64,000 bases of DNA from Promerops cafer (taxonomy: Eukaryota > Chordata > Aves > Passeriformes > Nectariniidae). The DNA is taken from NCBI GenBank assembly GCA_013398275.1, contig VZSE01004122.1:814735-878734 (forward strand). Reading direction: 5' to 3'. The notes under the pieces are model-generated. The model did no database searches and was not told the origin of the DNA. It saw only the letters and a program-made list of their open reading frames with translations. Numbering within the stretch: position 1 is the stretch's first letter; each line of letters starts with the position of its first letter. Below, in pieces: positions 13,082-22,739 of this stretch. The translations under genes and the position numbers were made by a program.

Positions 13082-16000
13082 TGTGTTACAAATCAGATTT
13101 TTCAAAGTAGTTTGTCACTATATTCAGCAGCTGAGCCTGGGGCTGGAAGTAAATTTGCCAATATGCAGGGATCATTAATGCTGGCTGGAGAGCAGTGTAG
13201 CACTTGTTTCTTGGCAAGAAATCATGTAAATAATCAGCAGGGTCCCAGAAGGTCATCTTCCTTCAAGTGTTGCCTAAAAGGCTTTTGCTCCTTTTCTTTC
13301 CTCTGTTTGAATTGATCCTGTCCAACAGGGTCTGGCTTTGTACATAAATCCTTGCTTAAGCTTTCAGCCTGTGCTTTGGCTGTGCTAAGTCGACTCATAC
13401 TTCTTGGTGTACAGAACTCAAAACATATTCCTAGTTGGACAATGCTGATATTTACTAGAGCTGTGCCCTGAAAAGCTCTGCTCCCTTGCTGCACTACCCA
13501 TTGTGTCTGTAACAGCTGGTTCAGGCTCCTGCCTTGCTCTGTGCTGTGTTGCTCCACAATGGGAGCTGGCATGGCTTGGCAGTACAGATATGGCTCAAAC
13601 TTGTGCCTCTGAATTAGCTGGTCATGCCTGGTAAATTCCACTCTGTTCCCAGTGCCAAGCAAAATGAAGAGCTAGCCCTGGAAGAAATGCACTGCTATGA
13701 GCTTGTACTAGATAAACCTTTTGTTCTGTGTATTGAAGAATTTTTAAGAAACTCTACCCTATGTCCAGAAACTGAAGTGTGCTCCTAAAATTAATCTGTG
13801 TGTCATGATCCTAGACCTTGATATCATGCTGTTAGGGAAAAGAACATCTAGGTAACTGGTTCCCCTTTGTTTTCAATTTATCAGATTAGTATAATTTGGT
13901 GTAGAAGTTGTTCTGTTAAAAAAAAAATTAAAAAAAGCCCTGAAGTCCTTTCTCCTTTCCTTTCTCTGCTCTGGTAGGAAATCTTGTGTTTGGACTTGCC
14001 AGTGTCTTGCACCCCCTGATCCTGCCTTTACTAAGATCAGGACTAAGGTGCCTCCTGAAGACTTTTCAAGTATGTTGTGGAAATAAACAATGCTTGGGTC
14101 TCTATTCCTTTGACAGTTTTACTGAAACAGAGATAACTGTTTTGAATTTGATCAGAAGTGGATTAATAGAAAGTGTGGTTATAGATATAGTTGTCAGGTA
14201 AGGAAAAAATTCTATACACTGAGAATCTTTTCAATATTTCATTTTAGATTAATGTGCTAAACTTCCCCTTTCAGTTGACTGAAGAACTTTACAGTATGGG
14301 GAGGAGGCGGAACTGCCCATATTTTTTTATTTGACTGGCTTTTGAAGAAAAGTGAAAATTCTGAGATCATGTGTTCCTTTTGAATTGTTGGATCTGTTGG
14401 ATGTCAAGTAAATATGAAATTCTGTAGATCACGTCATTCTACGACTTATGTTACCAGGCTTGGGATGATGAAGTGAAGTGTATGCATTTAGGTTGGTGCA
14501 AAATATTTTGTTGCACTTCAAGAAGCAATATTTCAAATAAAATCCTACAACTTAAAGTATTGTATCCCCTCTGGACACGCTGTTTAACTCTGAGTCCAGC
14601 CAGAGACACATAGGTGCAGCAATGTGTGAGCAAAATTGCTTTTGACTTTGGTCAGGGTAGGCTTTCACAGGACAAACAAGTGTTTGACTTAATAACACTG
14701 ATCCAAGCCTCCTTTATTTGGGACGCAACATGGCAAGTTTCATATCCACTCAGACAGGCACTCTTATTCCAAGGTCACATCACAAAGGTGTATACAGAAT
14801 AAACTATGTGTTGTTCAATTTATCTGTGTCAGGAGGACAGAAAGGGGAGCTGACCCTGCTAGATCTTGATCCAGTTGTGCTTTCATGGCCAGGTACTGCT
14901 GTTGGAGTAATGACACCCCTGTGCTCCTGGGATAATGGGTGTCAGCATGATTCTTCTCTAACTGGCCTCAAATGCTTTTTTCAAGACATGTAGTGGTTTG
15001 ATAGCCCATCAGGTTGTGAACTGTAGAGTGAGTGCTTTGCCTTGCACGAATTCCTCATTTTTCTGAATACTTCAGCTGCTTCTTCCTCTGCTTTAATGGA
15101 AATAGATATTAATGTATATGGTGGTTGCAAAAACTCATTGCTGTTAAATGTAATGGTTAAAAGAGCTGGGTGAGCATTGAGCAGTGACAATGCTGTAGAC
15201 TGTGACTGAAGCTGAGAAAACCTACACTGAGGATCCTAGGTCTAACAACAACTAACAAAAAAAACCAAACTTGTAGATAAATGGTGTATACTGCTACATC
15301 TTTCATGGCATGACACTAAAAAATATAGAAATATTATGGGATTTCTCTTTAAACACTCTACACTGCTTCCAGCATTCAGAAACTTACTGTAGCAGCACTA
15401 ACTGTAATTGTAGGTTGTACATGGAACTCATTTCAAAATTAGCAAGAAAGCCACCAAAATAGTTAAATGTCACCTCTGACATGAACCATGTGCAACATTT
15501 TATTAGAGATACTTTGTTTCCCAGCATTTCTTATTGAGAAACAGTTGTCTTCAGGGAGCAGTGGCACAGGAAGTTGGGAGTACATCTGGTATTTGGACTG
15601 TTCTTTAAGTTCACTGTTTTTTTTTTGTGAGCATCCTTTTTATCTATATGAATGAAAGCTGCAGTTCTTGTTCAGGTCCAGAATGGTGTCCTTCTGTTAT
15701 GTTAACAAATGGCAGCCTGATGGAGTAATAAATAATTTATGAACTTGGGATATTGATTTTTCTTCAGTGCTTATAGGAAATTATACGCTTGTGGCTTCAA
15801 GAAATAATTGGTCCAATTTAATCGCATAAAAATTATAGTCCTTTTTAATTCTTTTCAAATGGAAATTTAATGACCGCTGGGTGTGTTACAGAACAGAAGA
15901 GAGGATGTCTGCTTGGACTGAAGGAATAGGACGGCCAGAAACAGCAGGTTTTACAGGTCTAATAAAAAAATTATCGCTATGGTAGTGGTTTTGAATGAAG

Positions 16001-17309
16001 GCTAATGGACACTTGTCTGATCACAAATTGGCCTTTTCACAAGGAAATACTGTGAATTATAATAAAGACACTTAGTATCACAATGCAGACTAAAGGTACA
16101 GAGGCCTGGCATATTAGGAAAAATATTTCATTTGTAAAGCCTCATTGAATAGAAGGCAGATTTTGTTTTAATGCAAAATACATTTTCTGGTGTACTGCTC
16201 TTCTATGTAAGCTCTGTAGCTGGGAGCAGGGGTAAAAACCAAAGAGAGAGAAGGAAGTGATTTCAGCAACTTCACGGAAAGTAAGTCTGAATTTAATTTT
16301 TTTGGGGGGAAGGGGAGAGGGAAAAATACCCTTTACTTGGTCAGGATGTTCCTGACTGTTTTTACTCAAAATATAAGTAGCTTGTAAAACATAGGTCCCT
16401 GAATATTCAAGTTTGAAAGAACTACATTGACCAGCTTCCTCAGCATATAAAAATAAGTTGTGAGGCCGTTCTGCAGTCCTTGCTTAAAAAGTCAAGAATA
16501 TTCATCTGCAAGCAGGTTTTAGTGAAATCACACGGTACTCTGTCTTTTCAGCATTCTAAGGTGGTTTTTTTGTTTTTTTTTTTAAATGAAAGGCACCAGG
16601 AAATGGACCTTTTATAAAACAGATATACTAGAATGAAGTTTCTAATGCTCTGGAGCAATAATTTCTATCTTCACATCGTAAATGTAAAAGAATAAGTATG
16701 GTTTGATGAGGTTCAAACTTATAATTTTTTTTCTGAGTAAAAAGGGAAAATCAAACTCTTATTTCTGTCTGTGAAAGAGTATCACTTGAGCTGGATGTAA
16801 AGCTTATGTAGTCTAATCCATTCTGCCCATCAATAGCAGGAACAAAGCAAACAGACATTAGTGAAAAATGGAGAAGTTGCCAATAATTTCAGCACTAATA
16901 ATGAGATGGTATTAATAATAACTCATCCTGGTGACCCCTGAAATGCTTATTGTAGGCTTAATGTGGCATGTCAAATAGTAAACTGATGTCTGGCGCTAGA
17001 TGGAGGCTGAGAGTTGCAGAGCATCTCAGGGGAATAAACCAGATTCAGGACCCGTGGCACAGGTAAACCAGCCAACTTCACAGTTGTGTCTTCTGCCAGC
17101 AGCCTGGGCACTGAAACCATGCTATCAGGGTTTCAGGGCAGTGTGCTGCCTGCTGGGAGGGGACAGCTGTATGTGCATAGCTACACTATTTTAGGGGTGT
17201 AGTCCACTAAGGGGATGTGTTGGATGTGGGTCCTTTCTATATGCCATGTCTTCTGAGAAATGTGGGGCTTCTGGTGTCCTTTGGATAGCTTACTCCTGGG
17301 TCAGATTAC
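13082..17309. other. Unique DNA, one unusual open frame
   Basis: No recognised gene. The minus strand at 13234-13662 is open for 142 codons outside any repeat I recognise. Its translation has no known domain, membrane segment or strong start context, so I do not call it coding. At 14488-14503 there is a 16-base match to the terminal sequence of Hsmar1/MADE1-type mariners, without a partner inverted end. The stretch 15700-15860 is AT-rich, with several TAAT/ATTA words. Confidence 0.5.
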
Positions 17310-17508
17310 AGGAGAAACTCTCTGCCATGAGGGTGGTGAGGCACACTGGAACAGGCTATACAGGAAAGCTGCGGATGCCCATCCCTGGAAGTGTTCATGG
17401 CTCAGGTTAGATGGGGCTCTGCCAAGGTGTCCCTGCCTATGGCAGAGGGATTTGGAACTGGATGATATTTAAGTTCCCTTCAAACCCAAACTGTTCTATG
17501 CTTTGTGG
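17310..17508 (+). mobile_element. CR1 LINE 3' end, plus strand
   Basis: The sequence follows the CR1 3' region closely. It has 'gagggtggtgaggcac', then 'actggaacaggctatacagg' and 'gatgcccatccctggaagtg'. Further on come 'atggcagagggatttggaac' and 'tggatgatatttaagttccc', and the element ends near 'ctgttctatgctttgtgg', a decayed form of the terminal ATTCTATG-type octamer repeats. Only the last 200 bases or so are present, the usual outcome of 5'-truncated CR1 insertion. Confidence 0.9.
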
Positions 17509-19925
17509 TAAACATGGCCTTAAATAAACATAGTGATGGTGTGCAGGCATTGCAAGAGCAATGCTCATAGTTAATTTTAGGTGGCTGAAGTGAAGGGGCT
17601 TTTCTTCTTCCTGGAACTCTGGAGTTTTCTTCACTCATTGCTGGCCAACACCGAGAAGCTAAAACAAAGTTTGGGTTTCCTGTTCAAAGCATGACATTGT
17701 TGCTACTGCTGTAGCAGGAATGTACTGTGGTGGTTTTACTGGATATAATGCCCTCTTTCTAAAGGTGATTTTTGAATCTGAAGGTTTCTAGTTCCGAACA
17801 CTGATAATGGCTGGATAAGAACAGTCCTCTCGACTGTTTTATTAAAAACTCACAATAGATATTATTAAAAATGTTATAAATATAATATTCTATAAATATA
17901 GTATTCAAAACTTCAACGCACACTTTATGACCACCAAATGTTTACTTTATGATTGGGGTAATATGAATGTTATTAAACATAACATTATGGGTCTTTATTC
18001 TGTTTTTATGCACAGACATATGAAAATAACTCAGATTAGCATACTTATGAGTGAAATTTTAATGGCTAGTTTATTAATAAATCCTTGCATAGTGTTCAGA
18101 TTGATAGCATTAATTCCCTCTACCCTTTTATTTGGGCAGCTAATGACTTTTTTCCCCTCTTGTTGCCAATTCTGAATTGATGACAGATTAGAACAAACGG
18201 GACATGGCTGCAGAATGCCTAAAGCTACACTTTGTTGATAGACTGCTGGTTCAGATCCATTTTGGGTTGGGAAGTGAGCAGTGACCAAAGATCACATTGA
18301 AAGATGCCTTACTGGTCTGTGTGGGATAAGATCCTAATGTGCCCTGCAGCACAAGCACTTGGAGAGGGACAGAGGCAGAGAGAAGCTCATGAGCATGCTG
18401 TGTTTTACTTTCTCTCTAAATATCTTCTGGAAGGTGGCCTTGCTTTCATACACAGGCAGGTTTCATGATGGCAAGGCCTGTGGCAGCACGTGATGTGTAA
18501 TATGGGCTGCAGTGCAGTGGGGGTGTGAAGCTTATATTATTTGGAAATGTGTTGTGAGAAGCAAAAGTAGTAATTTGCTTAGGCACAGAGGCAGAAGCAT
18601 CTTTGTAATCTCGAACTGCACTGAGTCAGAGGAAAGCATCCTTTTCCTCTGCAGACAACAGGCTGGGGCCCAGCTGTTGGGATTCCAGCAAAAAGCACAG
18701 GTGGTGCAGGCTGTACTGTACTGGGAGACAGCCGAGAGCACGGAGCTGGGACTGCTCTCACTGCAGGGCACTGCTGGCTGCCAATGCCAGCCGTGTGCCA
18801 GGGATGGAAAGGAGCAGGAGAGCTTGGGGACAGTAGTGCTGGGTGACCTGTGGTAGAGAGGAAGCAGGCAACTGAAGAGAGCTGAGACAGAGCTCAAGCA
18901 CCTGGACCACCTTTGTTCTTCAATGTCCTGCTGTCTGTGTGTGCCCTTTTTAAATATAGATGCTTTGGAGTTTTGAAAATGCTCTCTATAACGGTTAAGG
19001 TTATGAGGGGAACATTATCACAGATCTTCTAAATGTGCTGTAAAAATCTGAAGTTGTTGAGGTGTCCAACTGAGGCCCTGCATTAGCAAAACCCTTACAG
19101 TTCAGATTCTGTTTGATAAAGCACTTGTGAGCACAATTCTCTTATACCAACGGTGCTGGAAAATACTTGCAAACGCTTTTTGTACAACCTCTAAATTCTG
19201 TAACAGTACAGATACTCAGTATATAGCCTGACAACTGTTTCTCATTCTAAGCTGGTTTGTTTCTCTGCTTGAGAGTATGGATCCCACACTCTGGAGAGAA
19301 TGAAGAGTTTACTGTTCAATTAGAAAATTTTATTTTCTTGGAGGCAGCATTGATCTCCTGGACTGTTATGTTATCTGTCACTGTCTAATCACAGAAAATC
19401 TGTTGCTTGTACAGCAGGCCCCAACTGAGTCTCTCCTAAAAAGGTAGGATATTATTTCTGTGTGTAGAAGAGGGTTTGGAACAACAGGGATTTGCATTTG
19501 GCATCTTGCTGATTAAACTTTGTCGAAAAAGACAAGTCTGCTTAGGCTAACTAGGAGGTAGAGGAAAGAAACAGCCAAAGGGCATTGAGTTTTTTCATTG
19601 CATAATTGGACCTGATTTGATTCAAAAACAATGGTGCACAGCTATGAATTAGGCAATATGTTACTGCCTTGAGCTACTTCTACTGATATTCTGGTCAGAA
19701 AGTTGAGAAAGACAATTAATCCTCACCCCTGCTATCTTGCTGTCTGTGGAACAACTAACCCAAAAAATAATTAGTGAACAGTTTGTTACCTAAAACCAAA
19801 GTGAGAATCCATTTGAGAATCCATGTGACAGATGCACAAAAATGGTCTGCTGTTTCAGTACCTGCCAATTATTGCTCTATCAGTCTGGAGAGTGCCCAGA
19901 CTCCCTACACAGACCCATGCTGTGG
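17509..19925. other. Unique AT-rich DNA, no gene seen
   Basis: No repeat or gene was recognised. There is a short AT-rich tandem duplication at about 17875-17908. An 8-bp inverted repeat, AATGTTAT...ATAACATT with a 5-base loop, lies at 17966-17986. A GC-richer patch at 18500-18900 is open in several frames on both strands (up to 121 codons on minus), which is typical of compositional chance. None of these translations resembles a known protein. Confidence 0.55.
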
Positions 19926-20008
19926 TTCATTTGGGAGAATGTCCAACAGGGGTTGGACTTCAATGATCTTTGTGGGTCTCTTCCAGCTCAGGAAATTCTG
20001 TAATTGTG
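19926..20008 (+). mobile_element. CR1 LINE 3' terminal fragment
   Basis: The end of a CR1 in sense orientation. 'ggttggacttcaatgatctt' is followed by 'tgtgggtctcttccagctca' and 'ggaaattctgtaattgtg', matching the usual last 60-80 bases of the element. The upstream part is too diverged to follow. Confidence 0.75.
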
Positions 20009-20739
20009 TTTTCTTTCGGCTCTTTCACTTGTCATCTTTGTCCTAAAGTTCCAGATGTGACCTTGCTTTTAAATATTTGAGTGAGTTTAGCCTCACACAG
20101 CATGACATTTCCCAGAAAATATAGCTGGTTATCAAGATCCCAGAGCGTATGTGCTTCCTGGAAGTTGGCCGGTTGCTACTTCATGGACATCAAATAAAAG
20201 ACAGGAAAGAGAAATGACAGTTTGGAGTTTGCAATTGATTTGATCAGTTTGCTCCTAGGGATGAAGGACTTTATGAAGAAGCTGGGCAAAATGAGGTTTG
20301 GGGAATTTGATGGATGTTTGAGGGAAGTGCTGGCAAGCAGATGGGCTAACAGCAATAAAGGGAAACTGATGGTATAAATGAGGCAAAAAGAAGTGGGAGT
20401 GGGAGCACTGACCACAAGGATGAGCATGGACTAGAAAAAATAGTGCACTGTCATCCCAGTGATCTGGAGTCAGTCTCATCCCAGGATGAAATATAAATAT
20501 TCCATGGGTTTTTTTCCTATACAATGGGTTCTGCCACGAAGACCAAGCATTTGAAAAGCTTGATTTTTTTTTTATAACAGTCTAAGCCAGGAAAATGAAC
20601 ATGGTAAAACTGAAACCTTTGGCTGTGTAAGACAAAATAGGGCTTAAAAAGAGATTGTGAGTAACTCTTCCTTGTGTAACTTTACGGGAGGTAAGTGCTT
20701 TCATGCACTCATTCAGCTCTCCTGCCAGGTGAATTTCAG
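20009..20739. other. Unique DNA before the CpG island
   Basis: AT-rich, with short overlapping open frames at 20176-20524 on the minus strand that have no recognisable content. Nothing supports a gene. GC content rises sharply after about 20730. Confidence 0.5.
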
Positions 20740-21206
20740 GAGGTGCTGGCCAGCCGTGCCTGCCCCCGGGTTCATGGGAGGACATCCTGTGCGGCGGCTC
20801 TTCTCCTCAATCCCGCTGCAGGCTGTGCCGAGTTTCGCTCCGCCATGGGATAACCCAGGCGGGAAGGGCCCCGAGAGCGCCTCGCCCGTGCCCGGGGCAG
20901 CGCTGCCGTGAGGGCAAGGCCTGGAGGCGGCCGGGGCTCGGCCCAGGAGCCCGGAAAACCAAAGGAGCCTGCAGGGCCTCACGGCGCTGTCACCTCCCCG
21001 TCCCCGCTGGGGAAAGCGCGTGAGGGTGTCCCTGCCCCGGGAGCAGGGCAGGGTGTCTGTGTGGGGAGCACAGCGGGCTCGGGGAGCACTCCCACCCCGG
21101 GCAGGCGGCGCTGGCTCCGCAGGAGCCGGGGCAGTGACAGCAGCAGCGGCGCGCTCCGCCGCCACACGGACTGGAGACACTTATCTCAAGGGAAAGTGCG
21201 CGGACG

Positions 21207-21280
21207 GGCCGGTTAGCTCAGTTGGTTAGAGCGTGGTGCTAATAACGCCAAGGTCGCGGGTTCGATCCCCGTACGGGCCA
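21207..21280 (+). tRNA. tRNA-Ile (anticodon AAT)
   Basis: This is a complete 74-base cytosolic tRNA that delivers isoleucine; A34 is normally edited to inosine to read AUU, AUC and AUA. The cloverleaf fits fully. The acceptor stem starts GGCCGGT and ends ACGGGCC with discriminator A at 21280. The D arm contains the A box TAGCTCAGTTGG. The anticodon loop is CTAATAA, with AAT at 21241-21243. The T arm contains the B box GGTTCGATCCC. The only acceptor mismatch is G5 against G68, which I recall also occurring in vertebrate tRNA-Ile-AAT, so it is not evidence of decay. There is no intron and CCA is not encoded. Transcription would be by RNA polymerase III from the internal boxes. I see no other tRNA nearby. 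Confidence 0.98.
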
Positions 21281-21284
21281 GAGC

Positions 21285-21288
21285 TTTT
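21285..21288 (+). terminator. RNA polymerase III T4 terminator
   Basis: Four T residues lie four bases after the discriminator base of tRNA-Ile, the normal position for the Pol III stop. The run is minimal (TTTT then G), so some read-through is possible. Confidence 0.85.
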
Positions 21289-21480
21289 GCCCATCCCGGC
21301 GGTCCCTCGGCTCCCCCCGAGCGCCTGCGGGAACGGGGCACCCACTGAGGGGAGAGGCCAGGGACCGGTGGGGAGGGCAGGCGAACACCCGAAAAACTAC
21401 TGATAAAACAAATAACGTAGGGAGGAAGTGCGCGGAGGGATGTTTTAAATCTCTCCGTAGCTCGTCACCAAAGTATTCCA

Positions 21481-22254
21481 TGTTTTGCCCCGAGCACTTT
21501 GTACAAGTGCTTCTGTTGATTAGCTTTCGGCCAGAAGAAAGCTTGCAGGAATTCAGGAGGTCTCCCCTTCCAGTGAATAACCCCAGGGAACTAAAATGTC
21601 AGGTCTTTAGCTCATTGTAGTAGTGTGACTCTTCAATAGTTCTCTGTCAGGGGCTGGAAGATGCTAAAGACAGTGGGGCTTTATTGTTTTTCTTCCTTTG
21701 AAGGAAGACAAGCAGCTCTCCCTCGGCAGCCTGATTTTTCATAGAATGTTTTGAGCTCCATATAAAAAGTATCCAAACTTGACAGACACACTGTAATGTG
21801 AGTCTTAATTTTTATAGGTGTGCTATTTATTTAAGAAAAAATTCCAGGCCAAGCAGAGGTGCTGTAATGGAGCACTACATCTGCAGGAGTGGCCAGGATG
21901 GATCTCTGCCAGCTCAACCTGCCTCTGTAAGTTTTCTTTCTAGAAAGAAACTTCTTTCTAGAACAAACTTCCCTTAGAAACTCAAGACAGTTACTATTTT
22001 TGTCCTGCCTGCCTCTGAACTGAAATGAGACTTTTCCAGAGGAGGGAAACTTTCTGGTGTAAATGTTTTCATTGCAGAAACCACTGATTTTGTTATTAGA
22101 GCTACATACATGCAGGTCACAGCTTCTTTGGGAAAATGCTTTCAGGTAACAGCATTCTATTGACTTCCTTTACAAATCTCCTAATAAGTCCCTTTACTAT
22201 TCAGGCCTGTTGCTTACATCTTTTTCCAACTGCAGGGGCTGATTCAAAATAAGA
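21481..22254. other. Unique DNA with an 18-bp palindrome
   Basis: AT-rich sequence downstream of the CpG island. A perfect 18-base palindrome built on TTTCTTTCTAGAAAGAAA lies at 21933-21950, and TTCTTTCTAGAA repeats at 21952-21963. A stretch at 21857-21926 ending at a GTAAGT could be read as a small exon, but it lacks a pyrimidine tract and is not called. Confidence 0.6.
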
Positions 22255-22340
22255 GATAATGATAATAATAATAATGATAATAATGATAATTATAATAATG
22301 ATAATAATAATAATGATAATAATAATAATTAATAATAGTA
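22255..22340. repeat. (ATA/ATG) trinucleotide microsatellite
   Basis: An imperfect array of AAT units interspersed with GAT units (GATAATAATAAT and TGATAATAATGA patterns), about 85 bases long. It is likely polymorphic between individuals. It does not overlap any gene. Confidence 0.95.
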
Positions 22341-22690
22341 AAGTGGGTGATACTTCATGCCAAAGTCAGAGTTCTGACATTACTCATTCCCCACAATGTC
22401 ACAAAGGTACCACAAGGGCACATTAGAAGCGTCACTCCAAAGTCACAGTAACTTGTAAATCATAAAGATGAATATTCATGTTACCTAGCATCCAAACTGC
22501 TGTCATGGCTCCATCAGATGTCACGGGAGAGTAATATGGTTCTGGTTTGATGACCTTCTGTCTTGCCACTCCACTCAATGATCTTCCACAATTCCTTTGG
22601 GTCTTGTTATAGCAGCCAAGACTTGACTATGTAGAATGGCATCCATTTTAAATGAACTGAAAGGAGAAAAGCCACGGTGTTCTGCTTCAG
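22341..22690. other. Unique DNA before a poly-A run
   Basis: No gene or recognisable repeat. I looked here for a retrocopied mRNA that could explain the poly-A tract that follows. I found no recognisable protein and no AATAAA signal in the last 60 bases. Confidence 0.5.
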
Positions 22691-22725
<35 letters not shown>

Positions 22726-22739
22726 NAAAAAAAAAAAAA
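22691..22739. repeat. Poly-A run containing an N
   Basis: Forty-nine positions of A, with a single N at 22726. The length is probably uncertain in the assembly. No target-site duplication or mRNA-like sequence was seen beside it, so a retrocopy tail is not supported. Confidence 0.9.

Larger units (their letters stand above)
20740..21480. promoter_or_regulatory. CpG island around tRNA-Ile
   Basis: This is the only CpG-dense, GC-rich block in the window, visible directly as frequent CG dinucleotides (such as GCGGCGG, CCCGGG, CGCGTGAG and GGCGGCCGGGG). It contains the tRNA gene at 21207-21280. CpG islands usually mark unmethylated promoters. Here it may serve the tRNA, an unannotated long RNA, or a first exon whose partner lies outside the window. 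Open frames of up to 155 codons on minus and 102 on plus reflect low stop-codon frequency at high GC and match no protein I know. I saw no clear TATA box or strong splice donor. Confidence 0.85.

Noticed and set aside
20657..21481. Open frames on both strands in the CpG island, up to 155 codons
   Set aside because: High GC lowers stop frequency; several frames are open at once and none resembles a known protein. The minus-strand 155-codon frame ends before the tRNA, while a plus-strand frame runs into it.
21857..21926. Possible 70-base exon ending at a GTAAGT donor
   Set aside because: One frame is open, but there is no pyrimidine tract before the AG, no neighbouring exon, and the following bases are a palindromic repeat.
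22341..22739. Processed pseudogene ending in the long poly-A run
   Set aside because: No recognisable protein, no AATAAA near the run and no target-site duplication; bird genomes have few retrocopies because CR1 does not use poly-A tails.
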